A stretch of DNA of 64,000 bases from CASICS01 sp045564455 (GCA_045564455.1 JBJLHG010000002.1:310001-374000), one strand, 5' to 3'; shown: positions 15,476 through 24,261, counted from the stretch's first letter. Made by a program: numbers and translations. The notes: generated from the sequence alone by a model not told the origin.

Positions 15476-16556
15476 CCTTCATCTCCATCTTATTACTTTT
15501 ATAACTCTCTTCAGGAATTGGGATAAGGATTGAAAAATTGGTACCCGATGTATCGCTTGAACAATCAATGGATCCGTTATGTTGATTTATTATTCCTCTT
15601 GCTATTGCTAAACCTAATCCAGAGGCAACTTCTTTAGTCGATACTAAAGGAAAAAAAATAGAATCTATAAAGTCTTCAGGTATACCTGGACCATTATCAA
15701 TAAAGTCTATCGCACAGGCTGTTTTGTAAAATTTTCCGTTAACTAAAACTTCGTAAGCCACTCTAGTTCTAGCAGTTATTTTATTTCCAGTATTCGTTTT
15801 TTTCATTGCTTCTAAAGAGTTTCTAGTAAGATTGTAAAAAACTTGTATTATCAGAGATGAATCAATATTCACTAAAGGAAGACTTGGATCATAATCTCTT
15901 TCAAATTTTATATTTTCACAATCTAAAGATCTCATAAAATCAGGAAGTTTTTCTAAAACACTATGAATATTTTTCATTGAAAGGCTAAGTTTGAAGTTTT
16001 TTTCAGAAACTTGATTTACGATATTAGTTATTCTGTCAGTTTCTCTTAAGATAATTTTTAAAAGATCTTGATTGTCATCAGCTTTTAGTTTGTTACCGAG
16101 TAATTGTGCTGCTCCTTTAATACCACTTAATGGGTTCTTTATTTCATGAGCTAAGCCTTTGGAAAAGGCTGCTGTAACTACTCCACCCGATGATTTTCTC
16201 CTAGCTTGTTTTTCAAGCATCTTTTTATCGGAATCAAAAAACTCAAAAACTATAAGATCATCTTCATTGATGTATGTTGCAAGAAAGGAGCTTTTCTTTT
16301 TTAAACCATTATTAAGAAATAATGTTGTTATGTGTCTTTTTAAATGAGTTTTAGATTGAAGCAACTCTAGAAGTTCAAGATTATTTCCAGGCTTTTCTGT
16401 AAAAACTTTATTAACTAATTGTCCCTTGCATTCTTCTATGGTGGTATTTAGAAAGTTTTCGGCTGCATCGTTTATAAATACTATTTTCAATTCTTTATCT
16501 GCAATCAAAATCTTTGAAGATATTTTTTTTAAAGCTGCATTGAAAGAATTAATCAT
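15468..16556 (-). CDS. ntrB: Nitrogen sensor histidine kinase NtrB
   Basis: 362 residues, cytosolic. An N-terminal PAS-like region (about 10-115) is followed by the HisKA helix with the phospho-histidine in LAHEIKNPLSGIKGAA and an HATPase domain with N, G1 and G2 boxes (NLTRNSLEAM, DNGPGIP, GLGLAIARG). It phosphorylates or dephosphorylates NtrC according to P-II state. It lies between glnA and ntrC in the classic glnA-ntrB-ntrC order. Confidence 0.95.
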   Translation of the reverse strand: MINSFNAALKKISSKILIADKELKIVFINDAAENFLNTTIEECKGQLVNKVFTEKPGNNLELLELLQSKTHLKRHITTLFLNNGLKKKSSFLATYINEDDLIVFEFFDSDKKMLEKQARRKSSGGVVTAAFSKGLAHEIKNPLSGIKGAAQLLGNKLKADDNQDLLKIILRETDRITNIVNQVSEKNFKLSLSMKNIHSVLEKLPDFMRSLDCENIKFERDYDPSLPLVNIDSSLIIQVFYNLTRNSLEAMKKTNTGNKITARTRVAYEVLVNGKFYKTACAIDFIDNGPGIPEDFIDSIFFPLVSTKEVASGLGLAIARGIINQHNGSIDCSSDTSGTNFSILIPIPEESYKSNKMEMKDA

Positions 16557-16573
16557 TTGTTTTGTTTAATGAA

Positions 16574-17980
16574 TTAGACGCTGTAATACATGTCAAACTC
16601 AACAGGACTAGTAGTTTGGTTCAGATAAGTAACTTCCTCAGACTTAAGTGCAATATAACCATCGATCAAGTCGTCTGAAAAAACATCTCCTTGTTTTAGA
16701 AAATCTCTATCTTGACTCAAAGCACTAAGAGCTTCTTCAAGAGAACCCGCTACTGTAGGATATTTTTTTGCTGATTCTTCCGCATGCTCAAATAAATCTT
16801 CATCAACAGGACCAACAGGCTCTATCTTATTTTTAATTCCATCTAAACCAGCCATTAGTAACGCTGAGAAACATAAATATGGGTTAGCTGTTGAATCAGG
16901 AAATCTTACTTCTATCCTCCTGGCTTTTGGAGAGTCTACCCAAGGAATTCTGATAGCAGCCGATCTATTTCTTGCTGAGTAAGTAAGAATTGTAGGAGCT
17001 TCAAAACCAGGAATTAATCTCTTATAAGAATTAGTGGAAGCATTAGTGAAGGCATTCAAGGCTTTTCCGTGTTTTATAACACCTCCGATATACCAAATTG
17101 CTTCTTGAGATAATTCAGAATAACCATCAGCATTATAAAATATCGGTTCACCGTCTTTAAAAATAGATTGATGTATATGCATGCCGCTTCCGTTATCTCC
17201 GACTAATGGTTTTGGCATAAATGTAGCTGTCTTTCCATATGCAGCTGCTGTGTTATGAACACAATATTTATAAGTTTGCACTTCATCAGCTTTCTTTACC
17301 AAGGTATTGAATTTAGCTCCAATTTCACATTGGCCTGCGGTTGCAACTTCATGATGGTGAACTTCAATCGCTAGACCCATTTCTTGCATAGTTTCACACA
17401 TTGCAGATCTAACTTCATGAAGAGAGTCCATTGGAGGAACAGGAAAATATCCACCTTTAATCCCAGGTTTATGACCTAAGTTGCCGCCTTCATACTTTGA
17501 TCCGGTTTCCCAATCTGCTTCTTCAGAACCAATTTCAAAAAAGTTGCCTTTCATTTGAACGTCGTATCTAACATCGTCAAAGATAAAAAATTCATTTTCT
17601 GGTCCGAAATATGCAGTATCGCCAAAGCCGCTTTCTAGCAGATACTTTTCTGCTTTTAAAGCAGTTGATCTCGGACATCTTGAGTAACCTTCCATAGTAG
17701 AGGGTTCAATTACGCTACAAGTAATATTGAGAGTAGGAGTTTTAAAAAAAGGGTCCATTACAGCGGTACTTTCGTCTGGCATGAGAATCTGATCTGATTT
17801 GTCAATAGATTTCCAGCCTGCAACCGAAGAACCATCAAACATTTTCCCTGTTTCTAGAAAATTGTTATCTACTTCTTCAGCTGCCACGCTGACATGCTGT
17901 TCTTTCCCTTTAGTATCTGTAAACCTTAGATCAATCCATTTGATATTATTTTCTTTGATGAGATCTAAAATCTTAGACAT
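16574..17980 (-). CDS. glnA: Glutamine synthetase type I, lacking the adenylylation tyrosine
   Basis: 468 residues, dodecameric GSI that makes glutamine from glutamate, ammonia and ATP. Signatures include MFDGSSVAGW, HHEVATAGQCEIG, GMHIHQS, NRSAAIRIP and the C-terminal PVEFDMYYSV. Its length and regional alignment match the enterobacterial, adenylylation-controlled subtype. However, the residue corresponding to Tyr397, the AMP-acceptor for GlnE, is Phe (VDEDLFEHAEE, codon 16790-16792). The enzyme therefore should not be switched off by adenylylation. It follows the GSII gene by 11 bp and precedes ntrBC. Confidence 0.97.
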   Translation of the reverse strand: MSKILDLIKENNIKWIDLRFTDTKGKEQHVSVAAEEVDNNFLETGKMFDGSSVAGWKSIDKSDQILMPDESTAVMDPFFKTPTLNITCSVIEPSTMEGYSRCPRSTALKAEKYLLESGFGDTAYFGPENEFFIFDDVRYDVQMKGNFFEIGSEEADWETGSKYEGGNLGHKPGIKGGYFPVPPMDSLHEVRSAMCETMQEMGLAIEVHHHEVATAGQCEIGAKFNTLVKKADEVQTYKYCVHNTAAAYGKTATFMPKPLVGDNGSGMHIHQSIFKDGEPIFYNADGYSELSQEAIWYIGGVIKHGKALNAFTNASTNSYKRLIPGFEAPTILTYSARNRSAAIRIPWVDSPKARRIEVRFPDSTANPYLCFSALLMAGLDGIKNKIEPVGPVDEDLFEHAEESAKKYPTVAGSLEEALSALSQDRDFLKQGDVFSDDLIDGYIALKSEEVTYLNQTTSPVEFDMYYSV

Positions 17981-17991
17981 TTTTCAAGACT

Positions 17992-18972
17992 TTATTTAGT
18001 TAAAGTTCCTACAATATGGGAAAGTATTTTGTAAGGATCTGCATTAGAAGCGGGTCTTCTATCTTCTAAATAGCCATTCCAGTCATGCTCTACAGTATAA
18101 ACAGGGATTCGAATACTTGCTCCTCTATCACTTACACCGAATGAGAATTGATCAATACTTTGAGTTTCATGAAGACCAGTAAGTCTTTGATCATTATCAG
18201 ATCCATATGCAGCAATTCCATCTTGGTGTACTTTTCCTAACTTTTCACACATTGATGAAAATAACTCCTCAGAACCATTAGATCTCATCTCTTCATTTGA
18301 AAAATTGGAATGCATCCCTGATCCATTCCAATCTCCTTTTTTTGGCTTTGGATGAATATTGACACCAACTCCGTATTCTTCAGCAATTTTGAATAAAAGA
18401 TATCGACTAATCCACAAATCATCAGCTGCTTTGATGCCTTTACCAAAACACTGATATTCCCATTGACCAAGAGCAACTTCTGCATTCGTTCCAGTTAAAG
18501 TAATTCCGAGATCTAAACAAGCATGAAGATGAGCATCAGAGATTTCTCTACCAACAACATTTCCTGCACCTACGCCACAGTAATATTCACCTTGTTCTTT
18601 AGGAGTTCCGTCTTCCCACCCTAAAGGTTCTCCTGTTTCTGGATCAGTGAAAAAGAATTCTTGTTCAAAACCAAACCACCATTCATCAGAGACTACTTCT
18701 GCAGCAGCTGCTCTGAAATTTGACGGGTGAGTTGTGTGATCAGCAGACTGAACTTGAGTTAGTACAAGATCATGCCCATTTGGATTTGAATATGTTTGCA
18801 CTGGGAGAAGCAAACAATCAGAACTTCCTCCTTCGGCTTGTTGTGTAGATGATCCATCAAAGGACCAATCTGGCGGGTTTTGTTCATCTGTTGCCTTTAC
18901 CTTGCTTCTCATGTTTGCTTCTGGTTTATAACCGTCTAGCCATATATATTCATACGTTTTAAAATCTGACAT
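17992..18972 (-). CDS. glnII: Glutamine synthetase type II (eukaryotic-type GSII)
   Basis: About 326 residues, matching eukaryotic and rhizobial/actinobacterial GSII rather than GSI. Motifs are YIWLDGYKP, PDWSFDGSSTQQAEG, WFGFEQEFFFTD, CGVGAGNVVGREI, NAEVALGQWEYQ and GASIRIPVYT. It catalyses the same reaction as GSI but is not adenylylated. ATG at 18972 is chosen because AAGGAG lies just upstream; a longer frame to 19008 adds 12 residues unlike the family. It is first in a GSII-GSI-ntrB-ntrC operon, and NtrC-box-like palindromes lie upstream. GSII in a gammaproteobacterial genome suggests old horizontal gain. Confidence 0.95.
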   Translation of the reverse strand: MSDFKTYEYIWLDGYKPEANMRSKVKATDEQNPPDWSFDGSSTQQAEGGSSDCLLLPVQTYSNPNGHDLVLTQVQSADHTTHPSNFRAAAAEVVSDEWWFGFEQEFFFTDPETGEPLGWEDGTPKEQGEYYCGVGAGNVVGREISDAHLHACLDLGITLTGTNAEVALGQWEYQCFGKGIKAADDLWISRYLLFKIAEEYGVGVNIHPKPKKGDWNGSGMHSNFSNEEMRSNGSEELFSSMCEKLGKVHQDGIAAYGSDNDQRLTGLHETQSIDQFSFGVSDRGASIRIPVYTVEHDWNGYLEDRRPASNADPYKILSHIVGTLTK

Positions 18973-18978
18973 TATTTT

Positions 18979-18984
18979 CTCCTT
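18979..18984 (-). promoter_or_regulatory. Strong ribosome-binding site (AAGGAG) fixing the GSII start
   Basis: AAGGAG is six bases before the ATG at 18972. It decides against the longer open frame starting at 19008. Confidence 0.8.
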
Positions 18985-19008
18985 AGTCTGTTTAAATAGA
19001 TTCCTCAA

Positions 19009-19037
19009 GTTTTATTGAGCGAAAACAATATTATCAA
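19009..19037 (-). promoter_or_regulatory. Candidate sigma-70-like promoter for the GSII-GSI-ntrBC operon
   Basis: On the minus strand TTGATA (19032-19037) is separated by 17 bp from TAAAAC (19009-19014), about 35 bp before the start codon. The -10 match is weak. I could not find a GG-N10-GC sigma-54 promoter in the gap, although ntrC in this operon keeps the sigma-54 contact loop. Confidence 0.35.
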
Positions 19038-19043
19038 AAAAAG

Positions 19044-19060
19044 TGTACTTTTATAGTGCA
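19044..19060. promoter_or_regulatory. NtrC-box-like palindrome, proximal
   Basis: TGTACTTTTATAGTGCA is a 17-bp imperfect palindrome of the TGCAC-N7-GTGCA type bound by NtrC. It lies just upstream of the candidate -35 box of the GSII operon and 44 bp centre to centre from the second box, about four helical turns. Confidence 0.5.
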
Positions 19061-19087
19061 TTAATTGTACTATTTTAGATCTTAAAT

Positions 19088-19104
19088 TGCACTATATTAA
19101 TGCA
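19088..19104. promoter_or_regulatory. NtrC-box-like palindrome, distal
   Basis: TGCACTATATTAATGCA is a 17-bp near-palindrome that closely resembles the E. coli glnA enhancer site GCACTATATTGGTGCA. It overlaps the last codons of yqiA (stop at 19097-19099), so the operator is built partly into coding sequence. Confidence 0.55.
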
Positions 19105-19663
19105 AAAAATCTAATATTATAGGTAATTTAGACTCAAAGCCTAAATATTCATGTGAACCCTCGTAATCAATATTTAAGTTACCTTTAGCAAAGTATTTAA
19201 TAGCTTCTTTTTGATCAAGAACTTCGTCATTAAGCTTAATAAAGCAAAAGTGATTCAAAGGATTTTTAAGTTTTTTTACTTTTAATAAAAGAAGATCACT
19301 AAACATTTCTTTAGAAAATTCATATTTTTCATTTTTATGAAAGTTAACATGCTCTCCGATTAAAGTTTTCATATCTATCAAATGAGAGGGCACAACGGGG
19401 TTAATAGTTACTGACTTAAGATTGTATTTTTCTGATAAAAAAGTTGCATATAAACCTCCTAAGGAACTTCCTAAAAGTGCAACTTTTTTAAAATTTTCAA
19501 CAATTATTTTTTCTATCTCTAAAATTGCTTTTTTTGGTGAATTTGGGAGATCGATTAAGACAATCTCAAAACCTAAACTTCTAACCAATTTAGATTTTTT
19601 TAAAACCTGAGCTTTTGTAGACTTAGAAGAGGAGTTAAACCCGTGTAGGTATATAATTTTCAA
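19097..19663 (-). CDS. yqiA: YqiA-like esterase (UPF0227 alpha/beta-hydrolase)
   Basis: 188 residues. The start IIYLHGFNSSSKSTKAQ, the nucleophile elbow LLGSSLGGLYAT, INPVVPS and the late GSHEY histidine define the YqiA/YcfP esterase family. YqiA of E. coli cleaves short-chain esters; its natural substrate is unknown. It overlaps the upstream yqiB-like gene by 29 bp. The yqiB-yqiA neighbourhood matches E. coli, except that cpdA is missing between them. Confidence 0.88.
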   Translation of the reverse strand: MKIIYLHGFNSSSKSTKAQVLKKSKLVRSLGFEIVLIDLPNSPKKAILEIEKIIVENFKKVALLGSSLGGLYATFLSEKYNLKSVTINPVVPSHLIDMKTLIGEHVNFHKNEKYEFSKEMFSDLLLLKVKKLKNPLNHFCFIKLNDEVLDQKEAIKYFAKGNLNIDYEGSHEYLGFESKLPIILDFLH

Positions 19664-20081
19664 GCGATCTTCCAGAATTAATGCTGAGAGTTAAAAAATG
19701 ACTCAAAAAGGAATTCCATTGAAATCTTTCGTCTTCAGTAAAGCCAAGTTTTTTATTGATTGGAAAAATTGAAATTAAACTATTATGAAAACCTCTAAAT
19801 TTAATAACTTCGGCCATTTTTGCCTCAAAATATAATCTTGTTTCAATTTCGATATCTTTGTCTAAAGAATAATCTTTAAAATGTATTTTTACATCGGAAG
19901 TAAACTGAGAAACTTCATTTATAACAAATCTTATCTCAATTAATTTATTTTGTTCTGGAAGACCATACAGAAATTCATACTTTCCTTTTAATTCTGGTAA
20001 TAATTTTAAAAATAATAAAAAGTTTTTTTCATAAGTAAAATGAAGTTCTTTTAAAGAAATATATTTTTGATTTGTTCTCAT
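19635..20081 (-). CDS. yqiB: DUF1249 family protein (YqiB-like)
   Basis: 148 residues, cytosolic, no membrane segment. Features of DUF1249 are the early KLLPEL, the acidic DVKIHFKDYS region and the end FTEDERFQWNSFLSHFL. Function is unknown; in E. coli yqiB lies upstream of cpdA and yqiA. The match is moderate for the middle part and good at the C-terminus. Confidence 0.75.
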   Translation of the reverse strand: MRTNQKYISLKELHFTYEKNFLLFLKLLPELKGKYEFLYGLPEQNKLIEIRFVINEVSQFTSDVKIHFKDYSLDKDIEIETRLYFEAKMAEVIKFRGFHNSLISIFPINKKLGFTEDERFQWNSFLSHFLTLSINSGRSLENYIPTRV

Positions 20082-20117
20082 TAATATTAAGTCTACTCAG
20101 ATAAGGATAATTTTCAA

Positions 20118-20750
20118 TTAGTCATAAGATGCCCATAGCACATTAGCTACTATCGATCTATAAGGTTTCCATGATTCTGCCAGCAAGAACATTTCCTTTT
20201 CATCAGGTCTTTTCTTTAATTTTTTAACTCCATGCAGAGCCGCTTGCAAACCTAAGTCCTTAACTGGCCATACATTTCTTCTTGATAAAGAAGCAAGCAT
20301 GTAGCACTCTGCAGTCCATTCTCCTATACCTTTAATCTCACATAGTCTCTTTTTTAAATTTTCGTCATCGAGTTTATGAAGAGATCTAAAATTTAGATCT
20401 CCTGAAATTATTTCGTTTGCAAGAATTCGACAGTAACTTATTTTAGGCCTACTTAATCCAGTCTTTTGAAGGTTTTCATCTGATAGATTTAAAAATTCTT
20501 CAGGATTGAATTTAGTCAATAATTTTTTTATTCTCAAAAAAATAGCTTTAGCAGAAGCGACTGATAGTTGTTGTTCTGTAATTAGTTGCACTAAACCTTC
20601 AAAACCTTTCGGTCTTTTAAATGATGAAAAATTAGAGTTTTCTATAAAAAGTTTTCTTAAATCTCTATCTCTTCTTGAAAGATAAAGTATTTCTTTCCTG
20701 CAAGGATGATCTTTAAATAATTTTGAAAGGGAGATATTTTTTTGCTTCAT
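20118..20750 (-). CDS. alkA: DNA-3-methyladenine glycosylase II (AlkA-type HhH-GPD)
   Basis: 210 residues, lacking the N-terminal domain of E. coli AlkA. It excises alkylated purines. LVQLITEQQLSVASAKAIF, the helix-hairpin-helix LCEIKGIGEWTAECYML and the catalytic Asp in WPVKDLGLQAA are present, followed by ESWKPYRSIVANVLW. It overlaps the upstream COG3146 gene by 38 bp, so the two are probably co-translated. Confidence 0.92.
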   Translation of the reverse strand: MKQKNISLSKLFKDHPCRKEILYLSRRDRDLRKLFIENSNFSSFKRPKGFEGLVQLITEQQLSVASAKAIFLRIKKLLTKFNPEEFLNLSDENLQKTGLSRPKISYCRILANEIISGDLNFRSLHKLDDENLKKRLCEIKGIGEWTAECYMLASLSRRNVWPVKDLGLQAALHGVKKLKKRPDEKEMFLLAESWKPYRSIVANVLWASYD

Positions 20751-21858
20751 TTACGTAATTTCTTATGTGAGATTCTTCTTTAATAACAAAGTCATCAATC
20801 GCTGTTCTAAATCTTTCATCTGCTATCCAATGAGCTGAGAAGGTTTCTGTGGGTTTAAATCCTCTTTTAATTTTATGCTCGCCCTGTACGCCAGGATCAA
20901 ATTTTTTAAGGTTATTTTTTATGCAGTAGTCAATTCCTTGATAATAACAGCATTCAAAATGAAGGCAGTCATATTCCTTTAAACAGCCCCAATATCTTCC
21001 ATATAAATTTTCTTTGTCTTTAAAAAAGAAAGAGCCGCCAACAATTTTGTTTGATAATTTCTCTGTTGCCATCATTAAAACTATATTTTTAGAAAGATAT
21101 TTAATAGCATCTTTAAAAAATTGTTCAGTTAGATAACCTTCATGACCGCTTCTTTTTAAATTAGTCGAAAGATAAAAAGCATAAAAATTATCCATTAAAT
21201 TTTGAGTTAAATCAGCTCCAGAATAATGGTCAATCTGAAGATTTTGTTGAGATAGCTTCTCTCTCTCTTTTTTAACATTCTTTCTATGCCTTGCTCTAAA
21301 AAAATTTAAGTAGTCATCAAAATCTTTATAATCTTCATTGAACCAAATGAATTGGGCATTTTTTCGAACACTTAAAGAACATTTCCGATATACGTCTAGC
21401 TCTATCTCTTCCGGAAAAAGAATATGCCAAGAAGATATATTATTTGATTCTGCAACAGATTTAATGGCATCTATAATAATTGGCATCAGATCCTTTAAGT
21501 TGTATTTTTTATCTATTAAAATTCTTGGCCCAGTAGCAGGTGTATGGGGTATTGAGCTTACTAATTTTGGATAATAATCTAAATTATGTTGATAGAAAGC
21601 ATTTGCCCAAGAATGATCAAAAACAAACTCTCCTTGAGAATGGTTTTTTAAATAAAGAGGAATTGCGGCGATTATTTTACCTTTTTCTTCTAAAGTTAAA
21701 TGCATTGGGACCCAACCAGACTCTCTCCCAACTGAATTTGAAGATTCAAGTAGATTTAAAAAATCATACTTTAGAAATGGATACTCATTAGAAGGAATTA
21801 ATTTATCCCAATCATTTTTTTTTATTTCACTCAGTGATTTATTAAAGATTATTTTCAA
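20713..21858 (-). CDS. COG3146 / FemAB-like GNAT protein
   Basis: 381 residues of the DUF482 (PF04339-type) family. Characteristic stretches include ATGPRILID, HILFPEE, FIWFNEDYKDFDDYL, ARHRKNVKKERE and FDPGVQGEHKIKRGF. The family folds like GNAT/FemAB acyltransferases and is sometimes named for peptidoglycan synthesis without firm proof. It sits immediately downstream of ubiA on the same strand (adjacent stop and start) and overlaps alkA. Substrate unknown. Confidence 0.88.
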   Translation of the reverse strand: MKIIFNKSLSEIKKNDWDKLIPSNEYPFLKYDFLNLLESSNSVGRESGWVPMHLTLEEKGKIIAAIPLYLKNHSQGEFVFDHSWANAFYQHNLDYYPKLVSSIPHTPATGPRILIDKKYNLKDLMPIIIDAIKSVAESNNISSWHILFPEEIELDVYRKCSLSVRKNAQFIWFNEDYKDFDDYLNFFRARHRKNVKKEREKLSQQNLQIDHYSGADLTQNLMDNFYAFYLSTNLKRSGHEGYLTEQFFKDAIKYLSKNIVLMMATEKLSNKIVGGSFFFKDKENLYGRYWGCLKEYDCLHFECCYYQGIDYCIKNNLKKFDPGVQGEHKIKRGFKPTETFSAHWIADERFRTAIDDFVIKEESHIRNYVNEAKKYLPFKII

Positions 21859-22710
21859 TTAATTTAAACCTGCAATTAAAGTAAGAAATAGAAGAACGCC
21901 TATCCAGTTATTTCTTTTAAAAAATTTTAAACAAGAATCTTCTTTTTTAAAGTCAGTAGAGTTAAACAAATAAATAACATATAAGCTTGTTATAAAAAAA
22001 CCTATATAAAAAAAGAAATTTATTTCTTCTTCAAGGCCTAATAAAAAAACTATTAACATAAAGGATAAACTTCCTAACCTTATAATTATTTTTTCTTTTC
22101 CTTGAAAATATATAGCCGAACTTCCTATTCCAATGGAAAGATCGTCTCTTTTATCAGTCATTGCATAAGAAGTATCATAAGCGATTACCCATAAATAATT
22201 TCCTATGAACAATAGAAAAGAAGAAGCGGGTAATTCATTCAAAGTAGCTGCATAAGCCATAGGAATTCCTCCAGAAAACGCTAAGCCTAGAATAAATTGC
22301 GGAACTTTAAAAAAACGTTTGGCTAAAGGATAAAGAATTACAATTAAAATTAAGCAACTAGCTATTTGTAATGATTTTTCATTTAAAAAGAGTAAGAGTA
22401 AAAAAGACATGAAGATTAATAAAATAAACAAAACCAGAGCTTCTTTATTAGATACTAAGCCAGCAGCAATCGGTCTCATGCTAGTTCTCAATACTCTTTT
22501 GTCAAAGTCTTGATCAAAGTAATCATTGATAACGCAACCAGCAGACCTCATGAACAGAGTACCTAAACAAAATATAATTAGGAGATCAGTTTTAATTAAA
22601 CCATCACCAGCGAATAACAAGGCAATTAAGGTTGGCCATAGTAGTAAAAAAGTTCCAATGGGTCTATCAAGCCTTGTTAAATAATAATAGTTTTTTATAG
22701 AATTGATCAC
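21859..22710 (-). CDS. ubiA: 4-hydroxybenzoate octaprenyltransferase UbiA
   Basis: 283 residues with about eight or nine membrane helices. It attaches the polyprenyl tail to 4-hydroxybenzoate in ubiquinone synthesis. The opening TRLDRPIGTFLLLWPT, the prenyl-diphosphate motif NDYFDQDFDKRV and the second Asp motif YAMTDKRDD are diagnostic. It is divergent from rubredoxin. Confidence 0.96.
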   Translation of the reverse strand: MINSIKNYYYLTRLDRPIGTFLLLWPTLIALLFAGDGLIKTDLLIIFCLGTLFMRSAGCVINDYFDQDFDKRVLRTSMRPIAAGLVSNKEALVLFILLIFMSFLLLLFLNEKSLQIASCLILIVILYPLAKRFFKVPQFILGLAFSGGIPMAYAATLNELPASSFLLFIGNYLWVIAYDTSYAMTDKRDDLSIGIGSSAIYFQGKEKIIIRLGSLSFMLIVFLLGLEEEINFFFYIGFFITSLYVIYLFNSTDFKKEDSCLKFFKRNNWIGVLLFLTLIAGLN

Positions 22711-22754
22711 AGTGTTATATAATTTTGAAACAATAGCTTACCAAGAATTACATT

Positions 22755-22946
22755 ATGGAAGAATATAAGAAATGGGAATGTATCGTGTGTGGATGGATAT
22801 ACGATGAAGAAGAAGGATTGCCTGAAGAAGGAATTGAACCTGGAACGAAATGGGAAGATGTTCCAGTTGATTGGGTTTGTCCTGATTGTGGAGTGGGAAA
22901 AGAAGACTTTGATATGATCCCTCTTGAGGGTGGAAAAAGTTACTAA
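22755..22946 (+). CDS. rubA: Rubredoxin
   Basis: 63 residues. Two CxxCG knuckles (CIVCG near residue 9 and CPDCG near 42) bind a single iron, and the family core YDEEEGLPEEGI-PGT and DVPVDWVCP are intact. It is a one-electron carrier, for instance to monooxygenases or peroxide/superoxide reductases; no such partner is next to it. Rubredoxin genes near ubiA also occur in pseudomonads. Confidence 0.96.
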   Translation: MEEYKKWECIVCGWIYDEEEGLPEEGIEPGTKWEDVPVDWVCPDCGVGKEDFDMIPLEGGKSY

Positions 22947-22951
22947 AAATT

Positions 22952-24205
22952 ATGTCTTTTACATCCAAGATTTTATTAGCAATGTTATTAGGCATATCGC
23001 TTGGGGGTCTATTAAACAGCTTTGAAAGCTTTGCCTTTGCAGATTTCTTTTTTAATTTCTTAGTCTTTGGTCTTTTTGATGGAATTGGACAGATATTTAT
23101 AAACTCTCTTAAGTTGTTAGTTGTTCCATTAGTTTTTGTTTCTTTAGTATGTGGTGTAGGACAAGTAAATTCAGGTTCTCAGTTAGGAGCTATAAGCTTA
23201 AAAGCTATATCTCTTTATATAATGACAACTGCATTTGCTATTTTTAGCGCTTTATTAATTGCATCTTTTTTTAATCCTGGCTCAGGTATTAATATTGAAG
23301 GTGCTAATTCTTTTGTAGCCCCAGAAGCTCCTTCCTTAAAAGATACTTTTGTAAATATTTTTCCCTCCAATCCAATTAATTCAATGGCTGAAGGAAATAT
23401 GTTGCAAATTATAGTTTTTGCTCTCTTGTTTGGTTTTGGATTATTGAAAGTAGGAGAGTCAGGAAAGAAGATAAGAGTTTTTTTTGATGATCTTTATAAA
23501 ATAATTCTTGAAATTGTCAAAGTTATTATCTGGATATCTCCTTTAGGAGTTTTTTGTTTGTTATTCAATATTTTCGCTTCTTTAGGTATAAGTATTATTT
23601 TAGATTTAATAAATTATTTTTTAGTTTTATCTTCAATTCTAATTTTTCACGCTTTATTTACTTATAGTTTTTTACTCTCAAGTCTGGGGAAATTAAATCC
23701 TTATATATTTTTTACTAAAATGCGCGAAACAATGTTGTTTGCTTTTAGTACTTCATCTAGCAGCGCAACAATGCCAATCACTTTAAAAACTGTTGAAGAA
23801 AAGTTAGGTGTTGGAAAATCTATAAGTTCTTTCTGTATACCCTTAGGCACAACCATAAATATGGATGGAACTGCAATAATGCAAGGAGTTGCGACAGTAT
23901 TCATAGCACAAGCATATGCAATTGATTTAACTTTAGTTGAATATTTAATGGTGATACTTACAGCTACTTTGGCTTCTATCGGAACTGCTGGAGTACCTGG
24001 AGTTGGTCTGATAATGCTTGCAATGGTTCTTCAACAAGTTGGATTGCCTGTTGAGGGTATAGCCTTAATTATCGGAGTAGATAGATTATTGGATATGTTG
24101 AGAACAGCAATAAACGTTTCAGGAGATGCCATGGTTGCCTGTGTTGTTGCAAAGTCAGAAGGTCAGCTAGATGAAATTATTTTTAATGAAAATACTAAAA
24201 GTTAA
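22952..24205 (+). CDS. Dicarboxylate/amino acid:cation symporter (DAACS family)
   Basis: 417 residues, inner membrane, eight helices plus two re-entrant loops expected for the GltP/DctA fold. Signatures are AFSTSSSSATMPIT (serine-rich loop HP1), NMDGTAIMQGVATVFIAQ (TM7), and a late GVDRLLDMLRTAINVSGDA. It imports C4-dicarboxylates or acidic/neutral amino acids with Na+ or H+. It begins 5 bp after rubredoxin. Confidence 0.94.
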   Translation: MSFTSKILLAMLLGISLGGLLNSFESFAFADFFFNFLVFGLFDGIGQIFINSLKLLVVPLVFVSLVCGVGQVNSGSQLGAISLKAISLYIMTTAFAIFSALLIASFFNPGSGINIEGANSFVAPEAPSLKDTFVNIFPSNPINSMAEGNMLQIIVFALLFGFGLLKVGESGKKIRVFFDDLYKIILEIVKVIIWISPLGVFCLLFNIFASLGISIILDLINYFLVLSSILIFHALFTYSFLLSSLGKLNPYIFFTKMRETMLFAFSTSSSSATMPITLKTVEEKLGVGKSISSFCIPLGTTINMDGTAIMQGVATVFIAQAYAIDLTLVEYLMVILTATLASIGTAGVPGVGLIMLAMVLQQVGLPVEGIALIIGVDRLLDMLRTAINVSGDAMVACVVAKSEGQLDEIIFNENTKS

Positions 24206-24261
24206 TATATGAAATTGACTATATTTTCTGTTAAATTAGCCTTCTTTTAAGGAGAAATTTT

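Noticed and set aside
18973..19043. Sigma-54 promoter for the GSII operon
   Set aside because: No GG-N10-GC pair at -24/-12 could be found on the minus strand.
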